Shown here in pieces: positions 1 to 9,701 of a stretch of DNA of 64,000 nucleotides. The notes below the pieces were generated by a model. It was given only the letters and a program-made list of their open reading frames with translations, was not told where the DNA came from and made no database searches. The position numbers were made by a program, and so were the translations under genes. Positions within the stretch are counted from its first letter, which is position 1. Each line of letters starts with the position of its first letter. This DNA is from Liopterus haemorrhoidalis (taxonomy: Eukaryota > Arthropoda > Insecta > Coleoptera > Dytiscidae), in assembly GCA_963971575.1 (NCBI GenBank), contig OZ020625.1, positions 17,328,829 to 17,392,828 of the forward strand, read 5' to 3'.

Positions 1-151
1 AATACTGCACTTGATGATAATAGAATGCCATTTGGCACATGTGTTCTTTATAAAAATTAATTTATTTTGACCCGCAGCGCCAAGTACGATAACCGTTATC
101 GAGCTTGACGCTTTATTTTACTACTAACCGTTACTTTAACCGTTATCGGAA

Positions 152-300
152 GGTGACCATACGTCCCAAATTAGCCGGGACAGTCTCGAATTTCCGCCTT
201 GCGTCCCGAATTTTTTTAGAGGCAATATTTGTCCCAAATCTAGTTTTTTTGTCCAGAATTGTACCGAATTTTAGAAAAAGTACTTATTTTCAATATTTAT
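152..300 (+). mobile_element. hAT-type terminal fragment (ggtgaccatacgtccc family)
   Basis: The stretch from ggtgaccatacgtccc through aaagtacttattttcaat is the reverse complement, with changes, of 39526-39661, the right end of the hAT at 33.5-39.7 kb. No matching right end was confirmed here. Confidence 0.6.
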
Positions 301-363
301 TTTAAATATATTTCAGCTAAAATTATTTTTACAAATTTTGAAATAAAAAATACAGGCTATTTC

Positions 364-757
364 AAACGATTAGGTGGTACTAAATGGGAATTTCGTTCTT
401 TTAGGTTGTCACGAGAAGGGACTTTGCTTTGGTTATTTCATGTTTGACATTTGGTATGTGAAAATTTTAAATTCCAACAGTGAAATCATGGAAACGAATG
501 ACTTATGTCAAAAATAAAATAATTTTTACAAATATTTTAATAACAAAAAAATAAATAAATGGGAAATTTGTATTAAGAATGACACAAAAAAACAAAATAT
601 AAAGAAAATGACATTTTAAAATGATATTAACTTTAACCAAAAAATGTTTATTACAAGTATGATTTACAACTCTTAAACAAAAAGGCCAAAAAAAAAAAGA
701 ACGATTCAAACGATGAAAGTAACTAAATTGCAAATCTAGTTCCGCCTAATCGTTTGG
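364..757. mobile_element. MITE, TIR caaacgattaggyggwacta
   Basis: Inverted ends (caaacgattaggtggtacta at 364; tagttccgcctaatcgtttg at the right) enclose ~390 bp of AT-rich DNA. The same terminal sequence bounds 40634-40797. No coding capacity was seen. No clear target-site duplication. Confidence 0.6.
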
Positions 758-897
758 AGCGTTATTTAGAAAGCGGCTTCATTTGAGACCAGGTGCTGCG
801 GACAAACCTAAGTAAATAGATGCATCCCGTATTTGCGTAGGGCATTTTACTTAAATATCATAATTTACATCCGTACCGGCCAGATATGTCAGATTTT

Positions 898-1114
898 TTA
901 TTTAATTTCAAGGAAAACCCGAATAATAACTCGTAATATGCCGTTTTTTATTTCATTCTTGTAATTTTCAGGTCCGATTTCATCGAGAGCGATATAAAAA
1001 GTGTCAAAATAATACGAAGTTGAGACTTTATACATTTCGGCCGCTATATTAATTTGGGCGCCCTTCAAAGAAAAATTCTGCACATAATCTTGTAGCCAAG
1101 AATATGCCCTACAG
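898..1114 (-). other. Unrecognised open segment, cut by the hAT at 1115
   Basis: On the minus strand 898-1110 reads RAYSWLQDYVQNFSLKGAQ through a stop at 898, with no frameshift. The hAT insertion at 1115 removes its upstream continuation; joining across the TSD soon meets a stop. I do not recognise a family. It may be a transposase remnant of the host TIR element. Confidence 0.3.
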
Positions 1115-2140
1115 CAGTGTTTCTCAACCTTCACTGTCCTGGGATCTCCGAAATTATGTAAATATTGTCTGCGACCCCCCCCCCTCCCTATATTATGGTG
1201 TGTCAACATACCGGGAACACGAGTTTTTTTGAAAAGGTGACGTGTGAGCAAGTTGGGAATAATTTTGAACTAAAATTTATCCACAAAATTGAATGATAGT
1301 ATTGAAATTTTCCGGAAATACAGGACATCAAGGACAATTTCGAATTTTTAAATGGGAACGTATGTCATACTTTTTACTTAAACTTTTACTTAAACATTTT
1401 TTTAATATCTTTTACGGTTGACAAAAAAACAGTGATATTTTTAAATGACGATTTTATTCCCTATAACGTTTTGAAAGTAAAGTATGATATTTTTATTTAC
1501 AAGTGTTCAAAGTGCCTTCCATTTTAATTTAAACACATTCGCATCCTTGCTCTTGAGTTATCTGAAGCTCGAAGAGCAATTAAAAAAATATATAATAAAA
1601 AATATTGCACTTTCAAGTCGTACCTACTTCAAAGTACAACTTGAAAATACTTGAAGTACCTCCAACGCGAACCATTGTCAGAGAAACCCATCAACCGACA
1701 CATACAATTTATTTGACCTTGATATAGTCTACTTATAGTCTGTTTCTTTGGTAAGCGACACTAGATTTTCAAATCTAGTAATTTTTATCGATTGAATGAA
1801 GCTTTTGATCATTTTGTTTAGTAAAAGCCCATTTACTCATTATTAAGTTAGTTAGTGACAACTTAAACGTTTGAAATAGGCTGTAGTTTAAATTAGTTGT
1901 CAAAATAAGTATGTATAAAAATAAATAGAATATTTATTTTATTTATGTTATGAAAGGTATATTTTTATAAATATAAATAAAAGATACTCGTATTTATAAA
2001 TATGAATAAAATTTATATCTTGCAAGATTGAGTGCATTTTTATTATATTTTCATGTTACGATCTTGTATGACTTCGCGGCCCCCCGACGAAGCTTTCACG
2101 GCCTCCCAGAGGGCCGCGTCCCCCCGGTTGAGAAACGCTG
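1115..2140. mobile_element. hAT element with 8-bp TSD ccctacag
   Basis: The ends CAGTGTTTCTCAACC and GGTTGAGAAACGCTG are flanked by ccctacag at 1107-1114 and 2141-2148. GC-rich subterminal blocks (cgaccccccc; gcggccccccga) occur at both ends. No transposase was recognised, so it is non-autonomous. Confidence 0.88.
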
Positions 2141-2294
2141 CCCTACAGATTTAGGAAGAATTGAAACAAAATGTTAAGATACGCAGATTTGCAGTGATAG
2201 AGTACATCAATCATGTCTCGAGTTTAGGAAAAAAATCTATCAAAATTTAAAATTTTCGCCATTTCGATAACAGATTCGTAATCTACGATATTAA

Positions 2295-2688
2295 CCCTTT
2301 CCACTCCAATGTCGAGTGTCACTCGACATTGATTTTGTTCCACCAGCTCCAATGTCGAGTGACACTCGACATGGTGTAATACTTCTTTTTGCGGACAATT
2401 TTAAAATAGGAGGGATTTTTTTAGTAAAATTTTTGAATCACTATTGAAAGAAACATATTCTAGATTGGCAAGATACTTTAGTACCGGCTATGGTCGAGAG
2501 ATGGATTTATTTTGGCGCAGGTATCGATATTACAAAAGTACACTAGTTGTTATCGCACCGTGCTGTCGTCAACACTTATTTCAACTGTGCATTATCGAAT
2601 ATAAAAAAAAAAAAACTAAAAGTTAATAAAACGCAGTTTTGGCGTGGAGCTGGTGGAATAAAAACAAAAAAGCTTGGTGTGGAAAGGG
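2295..2688. mobile_element. piggyBac relic with TTAA TSD
   Basis: TTAA at 2291-2294 and 2689-2692 flanks ccctttccactcc / ggtgtggaaaggg. Two 23-nt odd palindromes built on aatgtcgagtg/cactcgacatt lie at ~2308 and ~2350, probably binding sites. Broken frames keep a GREMDLFWRRYRYYKS segment and HRAVVNTYF, resembling the C-terminal part of piggyBac transposase. Confidence 0.82.
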
Positions 2689-3085
2689 TTAAATTAATAG
2701 AAAACGAACCATATCATACGAAATTTGTTAGTCATTTCTGAAATTACATTTTTGCGTCTGAGAATAAATTATGGACTGTATTTTGTAAACTAGGTGACGG
2801 ATATTCACGTACAATGCGGCAAATTGTAGCTAAAGGCCCATTCTACAAATTGTGTTCGCCGCCATCTTGAACCTACCTCGATTTACAAATGGGTGCTGTG
2901 GGTCAAAATGATTTAATTTTTATAAAGAACACCTGTACCAAATGGCATTCCATTATTATCATGTGCAGTATCAACATAAAATATGGTGCGTAGGCACTAG
3001 ACTAAACCATTAAAACTGTTTTAACACAGAATTGATAATTATAGACTTACTGTTACTGCAATTTTAAATATTTTTTATTTCTCAG

Positions 3086-5283
3086 AAATGCAGAATGTGC
3101 AAGGCCCGAGAAACTGTTGGTTGTCTCCCGCTCTGCAGTCATTGTCACCAGGTATGTGTTGCATTCAAATTTTTATCTTCATTAGTAAAAATTTCTAATC
3201 ACCCATTTTTTCGTTTCATTCTGGCACATCATTTTTATCACTTTTACCAAAACATTTCACGGTTGTCAACAATGTATTTCAAAATGAAGATTGTATAGGA
3301 ACCAACAGTAAAGGATGGTTTCCAATTGACGTAGACGTAGAACGTAGAAATAAAACGTAGATTTTGTTGCTTTGGTTTCCAATAAACTTAGAATATCGTG
3401 TAAAAACTTTTTAAGTTAACCTCTTTATAAAAGAAGTTTCTTAAAAAGTGTCGAATAACATGTATTCGTTCAAATAATATGGACGACAATTTAGCAATGC
3501 TAACAATTATTATTGTTACTGTTATACTAATTAGTCGCAAACAACGTCGTAAACACAGAATATCTATAACACGATGGTAGTTTAGAGCAACTTTGCAACC
3601 AGGTACGCCACATTGGTGTAAGCCGCCCGTGTGCAAACATACATAAAACTGGCTTTTCTAGAATCGAACCGAATGTCGCCCGTGCTCAAGCTTTCATAAT
3701 ATCGCCGTCTACTAGTAGGGTTCAATAGAATCGACTCCAAATTCCGCCCATTTGTTGCGTCGCCCGTGTGTAGAGCACACGCTGCGGCCCTGTACGTCGA
3801 AAAGTTTCCACATTTAGTTTATCTATTGTATATATTAGACAATATATATTCATTATTAAACAATAATCTAACCACGGTAATTATTTATTTCCCTTATTTC
3901 AATACCATGAACCCAACAAATGTTGACATATTCTATCTATCTACAGACGACATATTGAGTATCAACTCGTGCCATTGATGTCAAAAGCTTAAATATGAAG
4001 TTTCGTAAAAATCGGGGCTTTGAACCGGAACTGAACCGAAAACCTACAAAAAACGTTATTTTTGTCGAAACGAAAACCGAAAAAAATATATCGGTTTATT
4101 TCGGTTCAGATAATGTTTATGGGAGTGAATATAATAGTATATTATGTTACTAGGAGTAGAAGGCGCTCTTTTTTGTGCTGAGCTCAAATGTTGCTGCCGA
4201 GGCGCAGCCGAGGCTTGCATATTGTGCGAAGCACAAAAAAGGCGTTCTTTTTTTCTCTGCACGTGTACACAGACCGACAGACAGGCAGACTGACAGACAT
4301 CATGCTAAAAATAGTCAAAACGTTATGTAGGAACCTCAATTCGTGGAGATCTCGAAATCTCGAAATGTCAAAATCGGTATGATCACAATACTTCCCTTAT
4401 ATATGTTGGCGGTCGGTAAAAATTGCTAGCATTGCTAAATCGTCGTCCATTTTATTTAACGAATTCATGTTATTCGACACTTTTTAAGAAACTTCTTTTC
4501 TAAAGAGGTTAACTTGAAGAGTTTTGACACGATATTTTAAGTTTATTGGAAACCAAAGCAACACAATTAACTTTCTACGTTTTATTTCTACGTTCTACGT
4601 CCACGTCAATTGGAAACCATCCTTTACCATTATCCATTGCTTGTTGATACCCAACCTAATTTGTAAAAGTTTATATTGCTTTTATTATTGTTATCACATT
4701 CTTTTATAAGTTTATTCGTGTTTGTACAATGTATTCTATTTTATAGATTCGGAAAACGTATTTCCCACTAAGACCACGAAACAATCGTAGAAAGCACGAC
4801 ACATCGTCTTCAACATCATCCCAAGTAACGAGAGATAGTCTTCGATCTTGTCTTAGTGGCTTGAGGTCATCAAAATCCTCGCAAGAATCAGGTATAGGTT
4901 CAATTCAAAAACTCCAACCAGTTGCTTGGGACAACATCACTGTGCCGGAGAACTCAATATCTAAAGCACCTGATTTTGAACAAAGTACTAATGAACCAAA
5001 ACCAAGTTCATCTGAAGCACCAAAGGAACACTCGTCCTCGTTAGAAGATGAACTGATGTCCAAAAATACGTGTTATGACTATGGATGGAGTGATTGGGCG
5101 TTGGCAACGAAGGAGAAGTGTATACTGTGTAACGAAATGCCGAAAAATGGGATTTTTATGCATGGATCCGGGGCGCATATGTGCTGTTGTTACAAATGTG
5201 CTGTTAAATACTGGAATCGAAGTAAACGTTGCGCTTATTGTAATAGGAAAGTTAAGAATGTCATTAAAGCTTTCGTAGTGTAA
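3086..5283 (+). CDS. Mdm2: MDM2-type E3 ubiquitin ligase, 3' end (two exons, partial)
   Basis: Two exons can be joined in phase 0: 3086-3151 (after ctcag, before gtatgt) and 4747-5283 (after ttatag, stop taa at 5281-5283), giving the last 200 residues. The first exon has CxxC-x11-CxxC, the place and type of the MDM2 RanBP2-like zinc finger, and is followed after the splice by basic IRKTYFPLRPRNNRRK. A Ser/Glu-rich linker follows, then a C-terminal RING starting CILCNEMPKNGIFMHG and ending NVIKAFVV. All eight C2H2C4 ligands expected for MDM2/MDM4 are present, and the C-terminus ends a few residues after the RING as in that family. MDM2 ubiquitinates p53 and dimerises through this RING. The N-terminal SWIB/p53-binding domain is not in the window. 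The intron holds a transposon (3311-4624). I am sure of the RING class, slightly less sure of orthology. Confidence 0.85.
3311..4624. mobile_element. Long-TIR element in MDM2 intron, TA TSD
   Basis: About 170-bp inverted ends start aaggatggtttccaattgac and are flanked by TA (3309-3310, 4625-4626). The interior includes a copy of the ctgtctgtc-containing repeat (3960-4435). A second copy begins at 33391 and is split by the 33.5-39.7 kb stack. A TA duplication fits Tc1/mariner-type insertion, but no transposase was seen. Confidence 0.75.
3960..4435. repeat. Dispersed repeat with (CTGT)n core, copy 1
   Basis: Shares, in reverse orientation, most of 35555-35830: the accrgccaacatatataaggg block, the tttgacatttcgagatttcg block, the tttttagcatgatgtctgtc block with its gacagacaggcagactgacagac core, and the cacgtgtacacag and tgccattgatg flanks. 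No coding frame. Confidence 0.7.
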
Positions 5284-5533
5284 ATAATATTTACACTTCA
5301 TATTATGAAGATTACCATTATATACTTATGCCGATAAATATGCCGACCAGATGGGGAAAAATATATATTGCAGTAAAATTACAAAATAATAATATATTAT
5401 AATGATAATTATTTATTTATTTAGCTTATACTGCTGTAAAGTTAAATACAATCATATAAAATATGTCAAAAAAGAATACAAATTTTATAATACAAAACAA
5501 AAGCTTAAATTAGTTAAACAACTGTCAGTCGCT
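5284..5533 (+). other. 3' flank of MDM2, no gene
   Basis: AT-rich sequence after the stop, probably 3' UTR and flank; nothing else recognised before the hAT TSD at 5534. Confidence 0.5.
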
Positions 5534-5541
5534 ATCTAAAC

Positions 5542-6469
5542 CAGTGTTCTTCAACCTTTTCGCCCCCGTGGTCCGGTGGAAATAGGATAAATATTTCGCG
5601 GACCAGTTGAAAGCTAAAACTTAAATAAAACCAATATATATGGTCTTTTATTATTATATAGGTATATGTTATACAGTTATATAATTACAATTTTTAGTGC
5701 GACATCTGCTACTGCTTCTTTGTCAGAAAATTTGATATACCTGGCTGCAGAGTTGTTTTTGAGAGTGGAAGCGCTGCGTTAACATCCATTCGATTTCTCT
5801 GTTTGGTTTTTATAATTGACATGGCCGAAAAAATCTTTTCGCACAAATAGGAAGTCGAAAAAATTACTAATAATTTGATAGCTTTATAACTCAAAGATGG
5901 ATATTCTTTTTCTAGCGATATCGAAAATTGAGACAACGATTGCATTTTATATCTGGGAACCAGAGTGGCATCACAAGACACCTCGATCAGCTTTTCTTTT
6001 TCACGAGGATCAAGTACACATGACTTTATATCTTTCAAGAATGGATTATTAACCCAGAGGGTATCTTTACGAGCCTCATTTTCAGGGAAATAATTATTAA
6101 AATTTTCAGCTAGTGCTCTTAAATGTTGACTTATTCTTGAATATGATTTTCTGGTTGACAACCGCAGTAATCTAAAATTCTTCCAAAAGTGGAAACATTT
6201 CTATATCTTCCTCTTATAAACGACTATTCCAAAGAGCTAGCTTCTTCAGAAGTATGAAAAATAGCCCCGAGAGGCGTTGTATTGGGCTTAGTAAATATTA
6301 AATAAATCATGGTTCGGACAAAAGTTAGCTTCTGCGTCGACTAAAAAAATGTGCATATACTCGTGAATAGAAGTGTGCATCTACATGATTCGGTCAAAAT
6401 ATTTCGCGGACCGGCAGGAATTTTCTACGGACCGGCACCGGTCCGCGGACCACGGGTTGAAGAACATTG
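5542..6469 (-). mobile_element. hAT element with 8-bp TSD atctaaac
   Basis: The ends CAGTGTTCTTCAACC and GGTTGAAGAACATTG are flanked by atctaaac at 5534-5541 and 6470-6477. Both ends repeat rtttcgcggacc. It contains a 3' piece of transposase on the minus strand. Confidence 0.9.
5709..6161 (-). pseudogene. hAT transposase C-terminal part (ZBED5/SCAND3-like)
   Basis: 150 codons are open, ending FLTKKQ. The segment FSTSYLCEKIFSAMSIIKTK followed by RNRMDV matches the hAT C-terminal dimerisation region, where xEKxFSxMxxIKTxxRNR is typical. The upstream N-terminal and most catalytic parts are missing, so this is a deleted copy. Confidence 0.8.
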
Positions 6470-6606
6470 ATCTAAACAATCGACCCCACTGAAATTTCCA
6501 TCAGTCTCATATGACACATCTTTGTCCGAATCACCAGTGTTCACTGTAAATATAAATTCATCGAGTGCGTTATCCATTAGAAACTAACACCAGATTCTTA
6601 AATGTT

Positions 6607-6765
6607 GTTCCAAAGTGCCTTCAAGGTGGGCGTTCTTTTTTCAATAATGTGGAAATCATGTAGAAAAGTGCGAACTGTTTGTTTTTCACCCTTGCGTACA
6701 CTACTTCTTCGACTAACACGAGCTCTTTTTTTGTGTGGTGTGGTGAAAGAGGAAGAGTGACCTAA
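6607..6765 (-). CDS. Unrecognised coding-like exon
   Basis: On the minus strand, after the acceptor ttttcttttag, a frame runs HSSSFTTPHKKRARVSRR, then a basic stretch, and ends PTLKALWNNI-stop near 6607. Immediately downstream on that strand a second open start (MDNALDEFIFTVNTGDSD) runs into the hAT TSD. The PTLK-LW ending is loosely like the N-terminal part of some insect DDE transposases. It could be a transposon exon or a host exon; function not assigned. Confidence 0.3.
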
Positions 6766-6837
6766 AAGAAAATTTTAGATTAAAAAATAGAATAAAAAAA
6801 CATTCTTCTACACATTTTGCCTCTCTTCAAATTCGGT

Positions 6838-7812
6838 CATACCGGGTGAATTATTTAAGGAGCAACATACATGTTTCACATATAATGTTAATGAAGTGAG
6901 TTATTTCAAAAACACCATAGCCATAAAACAAATGCTTACCGTATCCATAGAAAAGACAATATATTATTTTTTTAAATATCATTTGAACTTAGCTACTAAA
7001 CATTATTATTTTTGTTTGGATGTACAGTCGATTTCGCTTAATTGGGTCACCTCGGGACTTAGGCATTTTGGCCCAATTAACGGCTGCCCCAACTAAGCAA
7101 ATTTCACATAAAATTAAACAATGCATATTTTTCTTTCAATAATTTTACTTTATAAACTCTTGGACAAAACTATAAATTACATATAAAAATATAAACTTTT
7201 AAGAAAAAGTAACAATAAATTCCAAAATAAAATAATAAATAGGTACATACAACTTAATTCATTGCAAAAATGCGTCAAGTGTAGTCTGTCTTTTGTTTTT
7301 GTAACATTTCACTTCTACAAAATCAGCACAGTTATTCAGTGCGGCTCCCTTCATTTCCTTCCTGCATAAAATAACGCTGTAATATTAAATTCTTTGTACA
7401 TATTTTTTCTTGAGAATATGTGTAACATAATATGTACTGTGATCTTAAATTTACTGTCCCAATTAAGCGGAATGTTGTCCCAATTAAACATGTAAATTTA
7501 CTGTTGGTTCCTTGGTTTGGTTTCTGTTCTTTGAGATTTGGCCCAAATAAGCGGCTGCCCCAATTAAGCGGTGGCCTAATTAAGCGGAATCGTCTGTATT
7601 TTTTACTATTTTTTAGCCGTAATTTACTATTTTTTAGCCGTCTAGGAACTTTATCATGTCAAATAACTATTATATCTATTCACCATTGCATATCTGTTGC
7701 CATGGATATAAGTTTGCTTTCATAATTTGCTATGTTGCAAATGAAATAACTCACTTCATTAACATTATATGTGAAACATATATGTTCCTCCTTAAATAAT
7801 TCACCCGGTATG
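6838..7812. mobile_element. TIR element (cataccgggtgaattattt), split by a pogo-like MITE
   Basis: About 75-bp inverted arms at 6838-6907 and 7735-7812 begin cataccgggtgaattatttaa. No convincing target duplication. Its centre holds the element at 7025-7596. Confidence 0.65.
7025..7596. mobile_element. pogo/Tigger-like MITE, TA TSD
   Basis: Ends cagtcgatttcgcttaattg and its inverted partner (aattaagcggaatcgtctg) are flanked by TA (7023-7024, 7597-7598). The core motif cccaattaagcgg recurs several times near both ends. No transposase. Confidence 0.75.
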
Positions 7813-7820
7813 TACTCTAA

Positions 7821-7948
7821 TGGCGGGTTGCTAACGTAAGAGTTTTCTCTAACTCAAGTTAAAATCATTTGTTTTTGTATGTTACAGCATACAAAAACAA
7901 ATTATTTTAACTTGAGTTAGGGATAATTCTTACTTTAGCAACCGGTCA
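7821..7948. mobile_element. Harbinger-like MITE, near-perfect palindrome
   Basis: 128 bp folding almost end to end: tggcgggttgctaac.. against ..gtagcaaccggtca-type right end, with a central tgttacagcata. Flanked by TAA (left) and TTA (right). The inner block taactcaagttaaaat also occurs in the left subterminal region of the autonomous Harbinger at 36095-39046, suggesting mobilisation by that family. Confidence 0.7.
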
Positions 7949-8263
7949 TTAGCGATGCCAGTTGCAGTGCTCGTTCCCGGAAATTTGTTACAGGAATTTT
8001 GAAGTTTTTAAGATAAGCTTCCTCCTTCATGAACTGCATAAGATTATTAGTAATTTCGCGGCTCTGGCTATGAAGCACTTGTCCTTTACGTCCCACTAAT
8101 TGCTTCTGCATTTTGTAAAACACAGTTTTTAAAATCAAAACATAAATTAATTTCATAACCTCAACTTCCTACTGTTCTATTACCAAATATGTATTTTTCT
8201 ACTCACGTCGTCTTTCACTAACGAATAATTCGTATTAAAAAATACTATTTTAGATTGTAGAAT

Positions 8264-8526
8264 GTCCCAGTCTTTCCATCTTCAGATAAACTTCTAGGTA
8301 GGTAACTATCTGATAGATAAGGTTATGTGATACTTTCTGTTCTGAATAAATGTCATCCCGTCTTTCAATACAAAGTTATCTGTTGGGTAGTTATCAAACG
8401 GACAATGAGACTGACGTATTGAATGCACTGATTGGTATTGACATTTATTCAGCAGATGAAGTTCCAGATAACCTTATCTGTCAGAGAGTTACCTATAGGT
8501 TTACCTGAAGGTGGAAAGACCGGGCC
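8264..8526. mobile_element. Foldback MITE
   Basis: Arms of ~120 bp begin gtcccagtctttccatc and end ggtggaaagaccgggcc. The arms share cagataaggttat and gaataaatgtca blocks. No coding capacity. Confidence 0.65.
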
Positions 8527-8534
8527 TTAGTAAA

Positions 8535-8985
8535 AAAGGTTGCATAAAATGATTTTTGTTGTAAACGAGAATTTTGAAGCTTTGCAATAAGCAAGGAATG
8601 AATTACAAAATGAAAGTTATTGAAAATTTAATTTTCAAATTTCTCGAAATTAGGAATTTTGTATTTTATTACTCTAAAAAAGAAATTGAAAACGCAAGAT
8701 TTATTAATTATCAATGTGAGTTAAGTAAGTAAATTTATTTATAATAAAAAATAGTTTTTGACATTAATTTCAATTAATCCTAAATTAATGTTTATTACCA
8801 TTGATTAGAATGGCTGAACTAGTTGACTTTGTTGCATAAAATAATTTGGTTTGTAATTGAGTTATTTGAAAATTTGAAATTTCTGTGTATTAGGAATTTA
8901 GTATTTCATGACTAAAAAAATTTTTGGAAACACAAGATTTTTTTCATTTAATTATCAATGTCAGTTAAGTAAATTTATGTATATA
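8535..8985 (+). repeat. Imperfect direct duplication, ~290-bp spacing
   Basis: Two diverged units starting gttgcataaaat (8541 and 8832) share the attaggaattt-gtattt, aaacrcaagatttwtt and attatcaatgtsagttaagtaa blocks in the same order. No coding frame. Confidence 0.5.
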
Positions 8986-9456
8986 CAGTGATGGGATTCA
9001 ATTTGCTCAACAACCGGTTCGCAGGGGTACTTGTTTAAAAACACAAAATTCAAAATAGTATATTTATTTAAATTAAACATTAAGATATGTAAATATTTTA
9101 AATATTGCCAAATAGCCCTCTGGTTTTCAGTCAATTCTACTTCCGTTTTTGTTTTCACACGAGTATAATCCGAACTGTGGTTGCTTCTTAACCAATTTAG
9201 CATTATCGGTACTGCATCCCAAGCTATTAAAGGCAAGCCATTCAAATTAATAACCATTATATTACTTATATTTGAAACGATCAGTCTGTTTCGTTTTTCT
9301 GTGCATATATTATTCATAAGGCTAAAGCCTCTTTCAGCTTCTGCTGAACTGACGGCTATGGTCATTCCGTGTATCTAAAGTATTTTAACAAGCGGTTCGC
9401 CGAACTTAAAATTTCTTAACAAACGGTTCGAGCGAACCGGGCGAATCCCATAATTG
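8986..9456 (-). mobile_element. hAT element with 8-bp TSD tgtatata
   Basis: CAGTGATGGGATTC and GAATCCCATAATTG ends lie between tgtatata at 8978-8985 and 9457-9464. Both ends carry aaccggttcg-like motifs. The minus strand keeps a transposase tail. Confidence 0.85.
9090..9365 (-). pseudogene. hAT transposase dimerisation-domain remnant
   Basis: The frame begins MTIAVSSAEAERGFSLMNNI and continues CTEKRNRLIVSNISNIMVIN, the conserved SxAEAERxFSxMNxIxTxxRNRL motif of the hAT C-terminal region. The frame then runs through the element end. The N-terminal part is absent. Confidence 0.8.
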
Positions 9457-9700
9457 TGTATATAATGTATATAAATGTATATAATGTATAAATGTATATA
9501 AATAAAAAAACTTTATAATTATTTCTTTTTTTTTGTGTATCTGAGGTTAAAAGTTTCTGATCGTTCTTTTTAAACAAATAATTCTTAATCGTAAATAAAG
9601 TTTAATCAAAAAATGACATTGTAGCCACAATAAATGGATTATTCCTGCGCTAACGTCACTCATCACGTGATTTCACATCGTGGAGGTAAGACACGTGTGT
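9457..9700. other. TATA-rich simple sequence, no gene
   Basis: Repeated tgtatataa/atgtatataaa units to ~9505, then plain AT-rich DNA. Confidence 0.6.
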
Positions 9701-9701
9701 A

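Larger units (their letters stand above)
2..2971. mobile_element. TIR element with ~70-bp terminal inverted repeats, host to nested insertions
   Basis: The first ~73 bases (atactgcac.. through tttgaccc) return inverted at about 2902-2971 with few differences. The left target-site copy is cut by the window edge, so superfamily is unknown. The interior carries a MITE (364-757), a hAT (1115-2140), a piggyBac relic (2295-2688) and a hAT-type fragment at ~152-300. It lies upstream of the MDM2 zinc-finger exon and so is probably intronic. Confidence 0.7.
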
